From positions 560,001 to 615,738 of the forward strand of contig JAQGDQ010000108.1 of NCBI GenBank assembly GCA_030141605.1: DNA of 55,738 bases. The letters run 5' to 3'. The translations under genes were made by a program, and so were the position numbers. Position 1 is the stretch's first letter. Every line of letters begins with the position of its first letter. Below are positions 46,001 to 55,738 of the stretch, in pieces. The notes beneath the pieces were generated by a model. The model was not told the DNA's origin and searched no databases. It saw nothing but the letters and a program-made list of their open reading frames with translations. The DNA is from Tubiluchus corallicola. Taxonomy: Eukaryota > Priapulida > Priapulimorpha > Priapulimorphida > Tubiluchidae.

Positions 46001-48705
46001 TGCAAAATTCCTCACGAGGAGGACGCATAGCCTTAATCTGACGGCAAAACTCCTCACTAGGAACTGCACAAGGAATTTTGCAGCGCGTCCTTACTGTGAA
46101 ATGAGCCATAGAAATAATGTGTTCCATTTTCGTGAGGAAAGCCGCAAGGAATTTCTCCTCAAGGCATTTTGCTGCGCGTCCTCACTGTGAAACGGGCCTT
46201 AAGCGACGTCTACCAGGCATTCGGAATGCATTGGTAGCTACTGCATAAAAATCACTTTATATTGTTTCCAATGAACTCGCTTATTAGCCCTGCGTTTTTG
46301 CGTCATTTTTCTGCAGTTATTCTTATGGGATTATTTATACGCCGCTGAATAGGCAATAACTCATAATGCATTCCGGATGTCTGGTAAACGCCGCTTTAGA
46401 CGATTATCCTTAAAAATTAGCTAGGGGTGCAGGGAGTAATCCCCTGTGTGTGAGTGTATTAGTGACCAAAGTTGAACAACATGAGGCCTGGTTAGTAAAT
46501 GGATGGGGTACTGCTGGGAAATGCTCTATAAGGAGTGGAGAAAGAATGAAAGATGTAGTGTGGTAATGAACAGGCGACTGTTACCATTACTTTAAATTAC
46601 GTTAAATTATAACGTTGTAATTTTGTAATATTGTTGTAAATTTTATTGGATGTCATTATGGACTAAATTTGACAGTATCGTCTTTAACAAAACACCGGTT
46701 GCATAAAATAATAGTATCATGAAGCTATGTAGATTATCATATGACTGTAGTGACTGTATCATATGAGTGTAAATTTATCATTGCCACATTTTTCACACCT
46801 TTTTAGGAAAGCCTGTCACAGTATTAGAAAACGATAACTAAAACTTGTAAACAACAAAGTCTAGTAGCTATTGTCAACTCTGTACGAACTGTACAATCTC
46901 GTTGTTTTAAAATGTTGGACAGTAGACTGTTTGTGAACAATAATCGTCGAACGTCATAGCTACGAGTATTTATTAACTGTGTGTATTGTAAATAGTAGTA
47001 TTTTAGTGCAGCTTTTATTTTAGTATTTTATTGCAGCGTGATGTAATGTTTTTACGTGTTTATGTGACCTTTTAAGCCGAAATAAAATAATCTAATCTAA
47101 ATTCGGTTAAGACGCAATTATTGACTAATACTAATGTTATTTTAAAAGCGATAACAAGGCGTAGGGACTTTATTGTAAAACGTACGGGTATGTTGTAAAT
47201 CTACATTGTAAATCATGTAGATATATTGCGCTAAAAAACAAACACATCTGCGCAAACAGAGTAAACTCAAAACTTACGGCTGAACCTTCATCGTTGCTGA
47301 AACCGCTTGCTACCGGTTTGGTACTACTCACCATAATTAAATTGAAATACTGTGTAGCACCTATAGCTAGGACAACACTTGAGCAACCTCCTTCCCAGAT
47401 AGCAATTTTAGTAGCTGATGTATCCACGAGCAATTGAAATAGAACTTTCATACCTCTCCCAACTTCGCACTAAAACAAAACCTGAAGCTACAGTTTTTGT
47501 TTTACTTTCATGAATGCTTCCTTTCATTATAGCTTTAAATAAATCGTACCAAATATTACTCTGATCAGTAAACTACAAAATTGAAAATGTTCCTTTTGGC
47601 CTCATTGTGTTAAAAGAAACACAAAGTTTTAAATTGGTTTTTCCTTTGTTTTGTAGATCTGACAATTATATAAAAGATCGCTGCTACATTTTTAACATTG
47701 TTTGTTCGCTAGATGACGCAGCAATACAGAAATATGTTTTAACGAACAGTACGCTGCTGCGGTTGCATACAGACGTATATCCACAATATAAATCAATATT
47801 ATTCAACTCATAATGTAAGCTAGCAGTCTCTTTAGTTTTTAGTAATGCGGGCAAAGCTTTTAGTATTCATTATACAACAAAAAGGCGGTCATGCAGGCGA
47901 ATGGACCATTTATGTATCAGTATAAGAGAAGACGAAAAGTGGGCAATAACGGACGGACAATATCTGTCTTGCGTGTGCCCGTGTATAAGGATTATTGTGC
48001 CAGGAAAAAATTTTCAACTTTTAAAACCAATTATCTAAAATTCTAGAATCTACGTATACAAATACTACATAGCAAAGTACAATTACAACTTTAAGCTTCA
48101 AATATACATACAGCAGAGTTTCCGAAAACGATTTCCAATTCATAGTCCCTCAGAAGCTGGTCGTTCATGTTGATGTCTCGTAAAGCTAAAAGAGCTCCAA
48201 AAAGAAGTCCAGAAGACACCCATAGTTCTGGCCTATTGGCTTGCTTTTCTATTGGCAGCACGGCGCCTATATATATCTTCATCTTTTTTGTTGCATTTCT
48301 CATCATGCTATTGTGGTCACAGGCATTGGTTTCTTTGAAGTAAAACTCCATTGTAGGATTATCCATGCTATGAAGACAACATGTGTATAACTCATAGTAG
48401 CGCGAATGTTGAAAGCATCGCACGTGGCCTGGCTTTGCAATGCTTTTTAAATCGAGTACACAAGCCGTTTTCATCATCACTGAAAATGAAACATGTAAAA
48501 TGATAGTGATCATTAAACAGTAAACATAACGAATTTTTCTACTTTAACGAATGGTTTAAATTTATAATACATGTACAGTAAAAGCATGTGTAGTCAATTG
48601 CGTGTGTACTTTTCATAATTTTTATTACATGTTAAATAATATAATCTAGAAAAACCTACCAGTAAATGCTAAAAAGAAACAATTTATCAACAAGTAGCAC
48701 GACAT
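39846..48705 (-). CDS. GABA-B-like paralogue with Venus-flytrap domain only (tandem copy, possibly decaying)
   Basis: Exons: 48705-48660, 48479-48112, 47469-47332, 44335-44165, 43644-43543, (exon 6 not found), 42024-41818, 40540-40300, then tentative 40198-40159 and 39906-39846. Exons 1, 3, 4 and 5 equal those of the downstream receptor in length and phase (46, 138, 171, 102 nt). Seen: signal peptide MSCYLLINCFFLAFT, IYIGAVLPIEKQ, GGCSSVVLAIG, SSLAQSQDLSNRFEFPYLFR, NWQRVAVMHDN, GMYGQRYVWMTSG, TGPFAYDSILALAMALN. The last two small exons agree in phase and read MTFDRAYSRCYY then EVLVVYNWDASLKNP, the end of a flytrap lobe, before TAA. No membrane core follows in frame. Either a secreted ligand-binding protein, a pseudogene, or a 5' module for hybrid transcripts. 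The missing exon 6 (core strand RIIVGLF) is a warning sign. Confidence 0.6.
41466..41650 (+). repeat. Dispersed repeat pair, copy 2
   Basis: CCCCTAACAGTCATTGCGGGA, TTATACAGTGTTACTACCGACC and GAAATTTCAAGATGAATTTTTA match copy 1 at 4015-4260. It lies in an intron of the GABA-B-like paralogue. Confidence 0.55.
43020..43067 (+). repeat. (CT)n microsatellite
   Basis: Pure (CT)n, about 48 bp, in the paralogue's intron where exon 6 would be expected. Confidence 0.95.
44842..45865. mobile_element. 1-kb element with GGGGTAA-type inverted ends
   Basis: Left end GGGGTAAAATGGGCTAATGT, right end (reverse complement) GGGTTAATGGGCTAATGTGG, giving a 1024-bp unit. Related motifs recur inside: GGGGTAATGTCGGACAG at 45032, CTGTCCGACAT at 45452 and GGGTAAAGTCGGACA at 45477. 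No convincing target duplication and no long open frame, so a non-autonomous DNA element of unassigned superfamily. Confidence 0.55.
45955..46199. repeat. Repeat with tandem CACAGTGAGGACGCGC motifs
   Basis: On the minus strand the block GGCCCGTTTCACAGTGAGGA-CGCGCAGCAAAAT (46198-46166) recurs as GGCTCATTTCACAGTAAGGA-CGCGCTGCAAAAT (46107-46075). CTCACGAAAATGGAACA also occurs in both orientations (45967 and 46137). Related short copies on the plus strand lie at 44424-44450 and 44540-44563. Probably the remains of a DNA element; the PIF-type MITE has inserted right at its edge. Confidence 0.5.
46202..46395. mobile_element. PIF/Harbinger-type MITE
   Basis: 194 bp with 31-bp terminal inverted repeats, 27 of 31 matching (left AGCGACGTCTACCAGGCATT, right AGCGGCGTTTACCAGACATC, both ending GGAATGCATT), flanked by a 3-bp TTA duplication (46199-46201, 46396-46398). 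The 3-bp TWA-like duplication is typical of PIF/Harbinger. No coding capacity. Confidence 0.72.
47000..47103 (+). mobile_element. LINE/SINE-type 3' tail, second copy
   Basis: TGACCTTTTAAGCCGAAATAAAATAATCTAATCTAAATTC: the same arrangement of a hairpin-like AAGCC segment, an AATAAAAT box and a short pentanucleotide tail as at 15838-15995. Confidence 0.4.
48112..48705 (-). CDS. Paralogue exons 1-2 (signal peptide and first lobe)
   Basis: Exon 1 (48705-48660) ends in phase 1 before GTAGGT; exon 2 (48479-48112) begins TG and ends GCT|GTATGT in phase 0. Exon 2 is 368 nt against 248 in the other gene. The extra length is an N-terminal Cys-rich stretch (CCLHSMDN, six or more Cys) before IYIGAVLPIE, absent from the downstream receptor. 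Confidence 0.7.
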
Positions 48706-51299
48706 TCGACTTGTTCACTTTAACAAAGATTAATTATCAGCGTTTGTTGTGCGATCTTCAAAATTCCGACTTCCAGCATTGTGCTAAATAAAAAGTTTTT
48801 CACATAAAATTACCACACGTTTATACGCGATAATGTTATAATGGCCGAATTTGGTTAAAATGAATGGACTAGATAACGTGGCTTCATTGTGCACGCGCAC
48901 CTGCGCATTGAAAAGTTTTGAGGTTACATGCAAAATATTATCCATAGCATCATCACAAAACATTTTTTTTAAATTTTGGTCGGCCCATGTTGATACCTTT
49001 CAGCTTGGAAACGTTGTATCTCCATAAGTGTTTAAGGCCGAGGTATTCTGTGAAAATTCTCACAGGAATGTTGACGTGCAAATGTGTGTGGGGTAGGATA
49101 AAAATAATTGGATCCCCACGGAGAAGGGATGTATTCATCGTAAAATCTATTATATTCGTAAGTGTAATGTTACAAACCCAAAATTAATTGCATTTTGATA
49201 CCAAATTTGAAAAAAGAGAAAATGTTTGAAGAAATGCAATTTGAACCAAGGACATTGCAGACACCCTGGACCACATTTACATCTTTTTTCTTGTCTTTCA
49301 AGTTTGGGAGCAAAATTTAATTAATTTTGGGTCGGCGACATTATTAATATAATCTTGATATTAACATTATTATAAATAATTAATCAGCTATGGAATTTCT
49401 GGCTCAAAATTAATTAAAATAAAAAATTTATTATCTAATTAGTTAGATGTGCATACCGGAATGTGCGGTATGACCGAACGAGAGTCCAACAATGGAAGAG
49501 CCAGACTATGCAGAAACCTACGGCAGCTTTTAATTAAGCAAAAATCAATAAGTTAATTGGCAGCACGGCAATTGCTTGGTCAGTCAGAACCAGTGAGTTA
49601 GATTTTCATTATTTTAAATTATTTAAACTTGAGCATTTAACGGCCAAAGACAGCGTGCATGTTACTCGAATTCAGCACTCAGTGGCTACTTATAGTGTAT
49701 GGTTGCGGCAGGACCGGAACAAAGTCATTGACAAAGCTAATCCTATAAGATGAGACGGTGAACCAGTAGAAGTATCTTAGCCAAGTACGGATTACAAAAC
49801 AATCTCCCTCGCTGGAGGTATAGCTAGAACTCGTATGGCTATTGAAATTCCCAGAATTATTGAACACGGCAGTCATCCAAGCATTCACTGACCACGTTTC
49901 ACATGCTTAACTTCGGTCGCTATTCAAACCGTGATTATTCCCAAAAAACCTTCAATATTTTGTTATTTTATATCTAATTCTTGTTTATTTTTGCTTAACA
50001 CGTTAAATGTCTTTGCATCATGAAGTTGAACCTTGTTTCCTTGCCATAAGTACATCTAGTCATTTGCATTGTAAATTTCCAAGCCAAAATATTTCAATTT
50101 TTCACAGCTCGAGTTCAAGTTACCAATAATGGTAATTTGTGAATACTGTTCTATTTACATTATTTTGTACTGCAAACGTATTATCAATTGTTTAGCACCA
50201 TCTTGGAAATTATTTATTAAACAAAACGTATGTATGCATGCATGTAAATACTATTGTTTGTATTAAACTATAGCACAGTTGGTTTCTATGTTGTGTTGTT
50301 TACTACCTGTCCATATAAAAGTATGTCATTTGTTAGTCGATTGTTTATCATCACTTAGCTAATGTAAACGTTGACATCACACAATTTCGCGATGTAGAGA
50401 GTCTAAATAAATGGTAATAAACACGCAAGCTGAATAATTGCTTTGTCTTCCCCCTGGGGGACTCTACAGTTAGGCAAATATAACTGTACTAAACTGGCCA
50501 AAAATTTCTGTAAAGAACAAAAACCACACCATTAATTTTATTTTCTCATTATAAAACACTTAAGGAGCATGCGTATGTAAGATATACAGGACTGCACGAA
50601 ACAAGCTGCAAATACCTTGAAATAGTTAAATATGAACAAGAATTTCTGCAGATGTTAATCCATCTGGAATAGAATATGTTTAGAAGTATCTAGAAATTAG
50701 AAGGATTTGTCACACAAGCAAAATTAAATGTATTTGTGGTTATGAAACACGTTACTGGTTACCCTAACGAATTTCTCTTTGTAAAGGTTCTAAAGAATAC
50801 AAGAATAATTACCGCCACAAATATTAAACATTTAAACAATGAAACTACTTGACTACATAAACTAATTGCATAAGAATAGCATTTCCCCGAATTTCTCATT
50901 AAAACAGCATTCTAGCGAAACTGATCATATTCACAGACTACGTACGTGAAATGTAACAATATTTAATTAAAAAAAACTGAAATTTATTTAATAAAGTGTG
51001 AGCTATTTTCCCAAATTCAAACATAATTTATAAAGCAACATTTGTGATGCTGAGCATTTGCAAAATTGCAGACTACAAATTGCATAACACAATCAACAAT
51101 AACATGATGTGCATAAATACCACATGTTAGACATTAAATGGTGAATATTGAATAAATAGTGGAAAAACATTTGCTAAGTAAATATAATAACCCATGCAAT
51201 GCACATGTTTAGAAGAGACAGAAAACATTGTTTTACCAGTTCAAATAACATGACGATAAATCAACAATGCAAAAAAGCGGTTAAATTACAATTAGTGTC
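48706..51299. other. Intergenic region between paralogue and the unrecognised nuclear-protein gene
   Basis: Upstream flank of the GABA-B-like paralogue and 3' flank of the gene ending at 51300. Contains a SINE-like sequence near 49230-49400 and a 69-codon minus-strand open frame (49888-49679) with unbiased-looking codons but no supported start, splice sites or recognisable domain. Otherwise AT-rich without visible genes. Confidence 0.4.
49200..49400. mobile_element. Second SINE-like copy (rearranged)
   Basis: TTTCAAGTTTGGGAGCAAAA then TTTAATTAATTTTGGGTCGG resembles the body of the element near 31145-31220. On the minus strand at 49237-49276 a degenerate A-box (TGGTCCAGGGTG) and B-box (TTGGTTCAAATTG) are visible. 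The orientation of the tRNA-like part relative to the body differs from the first copy, so boundaries are uncertain. Confidence 0.35.
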
Positions 51300-54200
51300 C
51301 TACATAAGGTCAAATATAGAACTTTGAGACATGGTAGCTTCAGGCGGCTCTAACCGTGGCTTCTTTGTAGATGGCTGTGAGGCGGCTGGCACGCTGGCAG
51401 ACCTGCGAAGCACCTAGAAATATAAAAATATTTCGCAATATTATTTTCAAAATATAAAGGTTTGTCTGTCTTTCTGTCAAACAGTTAGCAACTGCGTACA
51501 ATGACTTTATAGTTAGGAATACCAAACTGTGCACTGGGCCACTGCACAGGCAGGTACTATAAAGTGCAACTCCGGCCAGACAGGATAGGTAAAATACAGC
51601 TAGCTGTAAGTGGTGCTGCAGTCAAACATGATGTGTAGAGTACAGTGACCTGATTGTATGACTACAAACAAACATGATGTGTAGAGTACAGCGAGCTGTA
51701 AGTGCCACTGCAATCAAACATGATGTGTAGAGTACAGTGACCTGATTGTATGACTACAAACAAACATGATGTGTAGAGTACAGCAAGCAGTAAGTGCCAC
51801 TGCATCCAGACAGAATAGTTAGAGCACGGTGACCTGAATTTATGACTGCAATCAAACATGATGTGTAAAGTACAGCAAGCTGTAAGTGACAATGCAGTCA
51901 AACATGATGTGTAGAGTACAACAAGCTGGAAGTGCCACTGCAGTCAAACAGGATGTACAGAGCACAGCTAACTATGCACAGCACCACAGCAGTAAGATAG
52001 GACATGAGGACAAGAGAGATCAATCTCTGTCACATATAATGTCAAGTACAAAAAGTATGCAGAATGACTATGCAAGTATATGTAACATTGTTAAATATAA
52101 AATACACCAAGTGTTCACAATGCCAATATAGACAGGTTTAATGCAGCATTAGACTACACTGACTGCAGAGGATTGCAAACTATGAACAGTGGCATTGCAA
52201 TAAAGGAGAATGTGCAGAGTGCATCAAACTGTATGCACAGCATTAGCTTAAGCAGACCTTGTAGTTCCAAAACATGTAATTAGAAATTTACCTGTGCTTT
52301 GGTAACTTTAGTATCAGGAGAAACAGCAGCAAAGACGAAATTTCCAGAATTCTTTGGCCCATTTAAATTTGATTCCCCTTTTGAATACATTACAGCAAGT
52401 TTCGCCAAGGCGTCTTTTCCTCGAGATAGAAACGAGCCCTTGTATGACTAAAAATAGAATAAATAACACCTCAAAAAGAAGTGAAATCAAACACAAAGAA
52501 TCAATCGGTCACAAACACAGCTCTTCTCATTTCTCCCATTTCGTATTTCTCACAATATACCTGCATGAATACAAGTAATTCTACAAATAAGTAAGTGCTT
52601 TAGTAGCACATATCGGCAAATTGACTACTACTACGTGTCTCACCTACCAATAAATTTTGAAAGGAGCTAACTGCTTTAATTGCTTACTTTACATCTATTT
52701 CAAACTGATTGTATATTACAGTAACAAGCAAACAGCATACTGTCAAAGGGCTGAAGATTTTATCATAAAAGTGACTTCATGCACTATGGTATCATTAGTG
52801 TCAACTACTCACAATTTCTTCTAACAGTAAAGAAACAGCAGTAGTAATTACAACACTCCTAAGTGAACATAATTTCACGCTGCAGCAACACATTATACTA
52901 AGAAACAACATAAGCAAATAACAATTTAGTATAAAGTGTTCGGATTTGAACAATATGACCAGTGAAAGTTTAACCCTTTCACTACGGAAGGTGGCACACA
53001 CTGCCACCCAAGTTCAGTACTAAGCGCAGTTACCCAGGTCTGTTTATTTCGCTGCTACGGCCATGCAAAAACATTGTAGAAAAGTTTAATAGCCGTGTGA
53101 TTGGAGTTGCTTCACAAGTAACGATAACCAGCCAATTAGCGTCTGAAGCCAGGTGCATTCCATAATACTATATGTCCTCATACAAAATTTCTTGTTGATA
53201 GTTAGTGAAACGTATGTTTAGTCGCTTGTTCTGCATTCTTATAAAATAATTGCGTATTATGGATTAGTAATGACTTTTGTGAAAATTGGCTTCTAAATGT
53301 AAGTATTTGCTTATCTGTGTGGGTGTGCACATGTGTGCATGCAGGAGTGCATGTATGTGTGCACGGATGTGTGCGCATGTGTATAAATAAAACTAATATT
53401 CAATTTTAGTGCTTAATAACAAATGGCTATTTGCTTATGTACAAGATTCTGTTTTATAGTAACACACCACAAGAAGTTATTGTCAAATGTGCAAAAGCCA
53501 AAGAGGCCCTGTTAAAAAGTAACTACATAGTGAATGGGTTAAATAAAAAATAAAAACAACATCAGTACATACATTTAACCTAAACAATTTGCTTGGAGTA
53601 GTTGGAGTAGCTGATGTTTTTTTCTTCTCATCACTTGGTGCTTCTGCTTGTTTCTGCGACACACTTCGCTCTAAAACAACGCACGACAACAGCCATAGTA
53701 AAAAATTTTCACATGAAGTGCAAACCAAAAATATCAATCATTTGCAGAGATTACTAAAGAAATGACACGTTTTGCATATGGCAAAACCAAATTACGGTAA
53801 TTAAAATTAAATGTTTTTGCTACGGCTCTAAGGGGCATTTGACTTGAGTTATGAATTGGTCTAACTTTGTCTACATTGATACACTTCTATATTTCGCCAT
53901 TTGTAGATACCTGGTAGTAAAAAAAAGAGATTTACTGCACAGGCACATGTGGTTGTCATAACTGTTGCAAATTGTTATTTGCTATGTGCCTTTTCAAGAA
54001 AAAGTGCACAAATTATTCCAGTACTCTTCTGGGCACATGTACTGGCTGGTCGTTCATTACAAAGTCTTAGCACATTTTATGAAGTGAGTACAAAAACAAC
54101 AACAACAACAACAATACTAGTAGATACTTGGTGCAGTACCTATGGCCAGTACAAAAATGTCTGATACAATAACTTAGTTAAAAACTACTTTTAATGACTG

Positions 54201-55176
54201 TTTTACCCATCATCAACACCTGACAAGTTACAAATGCAGAACTTTCTAAACTGTAATTCACATATGCATGCAACTTCATAAAAATATTAAATGTGCAAAT
54301 GATCATAATTCCTCAATTCATTATAAGGACAAGTTAGCAATGCTTTATTACAATGCACAAGCAGAACATGTGATAAGTAATAAATATTCACGTTTATCTA
54401 ACTAACATGCAGCCACAATCACTCAAGTTAATAAAAGGTATAATTAGCAAACTTTATTTGATTCTACCAATCCATTTAAATGTACGAAGTACAAGCAAAT
54501 AAATAAACAAGTTTGAGTTGTAATCCTTGGTATTGTTGGAATGCTAAATTTTAGTCAAGCGTTTACGTCTTCTGTGCATGAGCACTTTCCTTCCACCATC
54601 ACTCTTTTTCTCTCTCAATTTTATCTCTTTCTCCTCTCCTCTTCTCTTTTTTCCCTATCCTTTTTAGTGTGTATATTCATTTTGCCTACATGTTACCATT
54701 TCATATATTTAACTCAAGTCTAGATTGCTTATGCACCTCCATAAATATTAATCTGGCATCAGACAGAAAGTACACAACAAAATATGATTAATCATGCAAG
54801 TCAATAGCACAGGCTGAAAATGTATGGTTTCGGAAGCATAACGATATACGGCTTGCAATCAATAACTCGCTGCTCTTGTCCCTTCCAGTTTGAGAACTCT
54901 TGACGCATTTCTTTTCAGCAAGTTTCTTTCACAAGTAGTTTCCTTCCCACAAAACTTTCCACTCCACATCAATGGGCAGAACAGCAGTGGGATGTTAAAG
55001 GGTAAATCTTTCTAGGTCCACACTGGTCTTTATGACAAATGAACAAAAATTTACAATTATTAATTGACCATGATAAATTTTATTATTATTCTAGTACCTT
55101 TACTTTTCAGGAGGACCTTGTTTGCCAACTTCAAAAGCTGACTATTTTCTTCTTCTGCTGCATTGTCTACTGCAAT
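51300..55176 (-). CDS. C-terminal four exons of an unrecognised, probably nuclear protein
   Basis: Exons 55176-55098, 53670-53573, 52447-52292 and 51413-51300, all with GT-AG sites and matching phases (1, 0, 0), giving 149 residues to a TAG stop. Exon 1 of this set is helical (AAEEENSQLLKLANKVLLKS); exon 2 is Ser/Thr/Lys-rich (DEKKKTSATPTTPSKLFRLN); exon 3 reads SYKGSFLSRGKDALAKLAV then YSKGESNLNGP; the last has a likely nuclear localisation signal (STKKPRLEPPEA) and ends QSSIFDLM. The composition suggests a chromatin or DNA-transaction protein, but I cannot name the family. The 5' part lies beyond the right end of the window. Confidence 0.7.
51553..51990 (+). repeat. Minisatellite with about 46-bp units
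   Basis: At least eight units sharing CAAACATGATGTGTAGAGTACAG. Two alternating variants: one continues TGACCTGATTGTATGACTA, the other CAAGCTGTAAGTGCCACTG. Lies in the last intron of the gene ending at 51300. Confidence 0.9.
53318..53384 (+). repeat. (TG)n-rich tract
   Basis: Imperfect TGTGTGCATG units in an intron of the gene at 51300-55176. Confidence 0.75.
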
Positions 55177-55738
55177 CTAAAAAATTCACACGCCATAAAC
55201 AATAACATAAACAAATGAAAATGTTATTTTCATTAAAATTCAAAACCTCACAACTAATTGTCTACATCCTGCAGTGTTCAGTCATTTTGTATTAGCTTAA
55301 CACAGCTGATTACACAAAACACTCACATGGTAATCCAGCATTAAAGGACAAGATATTTATTGGCTAAAACTGCAAAATTTTGCAAATGGAATAACTGAGT
55401 AAAGTAGTCACAGTGCCTGCTTAGTAACTGAAGTTGAGCAGCACAAAGCTCGCTCAGTAAATGGGTAGGTGACTGGTTCAGAAAAAGTCATTATGGCAGT
55501 TTTATCTACCTGCCCCCACTATTTACAACATTTAAGGAGAACATGTACACTTTCAAACATTGCTAAGGCTAATCTCCTCGTTCATCATCTAATCTTAGAG
55601 AAGTATTCTCGATGGTTTTAGCTATGTTTCAGTCCATGTACATTTAGTAAGCCCTGATTAAATGTTCAGCTCTCATTTGCAGAGCGCTAAGCTGCATAAA
55701 AAGCACCACAAAAACTACCATTTAAAAAAAAACAATGC

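Noticed and set aside
47278-47331. Readthrough after exon 3 of the paralogue (VSSTKPVASGF)
   Set aside because: A GTGAGT donor at 47331 gives the same 138-nt exon as the complete receptor and joins to ISSLAQSQ in phase.
49679-49888. 69-codon minus-strand frame with natural-looking composition
   Set aside because: No start, splice or domain support; kept only as a remark in the intergenic entry.
51553-51990. CRISPR-like spaced repeats
   Set aside because: Units are contiguous tandem copies in an animal intron with no spacer structure.

Overview
The window is nuclear DNA of an animal. It is AT-rich and intron-rich, with short exons bounded by GT-AG splice sites, and full of microsatellites and small transposon relics. 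The gene content (class C GABA-B-like receptors, an insulin-superfamily peptide, DHRS4-type dehydrogenases) points to an invertebrate metazoan, plausibly an early-branching marine lineage, but I cannot fix the taxon from sequence alone. All exon models were assembled by eye from open frames, splice sites and phase matching. No transcript evidence was available.

Layout. 1-9143 holds only simple repeats, a foldback element and unassigned DNA. 9144-11635 (+) carries two phase-matched exons of a previously unannotated insulin/relaxin-like prohormone: the B-chain exon 9144-9334 and the C-peptide/A-chain exon 11427-11635. Its signal-peptide exon was not found. 12444-13750 (+) holds the last two exons of an unrecognised gene. 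14567-36848 (-) is a complete 18-exon gene for an 824-residue GABA-B-receptor-like class C GPCR: secreted ligand-binding domain, seven membrane segments, C-terminal coiled coil. Its roughly 6 kb intron 16 contains a same-strand tandem array of DHRS4-like short-chain dehydrogenases: one intact (18914-19729), one frameshifted by a 19-bp deletion (17656-18414), one 5'-truncated (16540-16871).

39846-48705 (-) is a tandem paralogue directly upstream. Its first exons match the receptor gene in length and phase (46, 138, 171 and 102 nt). It reaches a stop codon inside the ligand-binding domain and appears to lack the membrane core, apart from a TM1-like relic near 38.3-38.45 kb. It is either a decaying copy, a secreted ligand-binding-domain protein, or a 5' module spliced onto the neighbouring 7TM exons. 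The counterpart of exon 6 was not found. 51300-55176 (-) holds the last four coding exons of an unrecognised, probably nuclear protein that continues beyond the window.

Mobile and repeated DNA: a Tc1/mariner-type MITE (38762-39129), a PIF/Harbinger-type MITE (46202-46395), a 1-kb element with GGGGTAA-type inverted ends (44842-45865), two tRNA-derived SINE-like sequences, three LINE/SINE-like 3' tails, paired dispersed repeats, a 460-bp GA tract beside a receptor exon that uses a GC donor, and a GC-rich foreign-looking insert (about 23040-23560).
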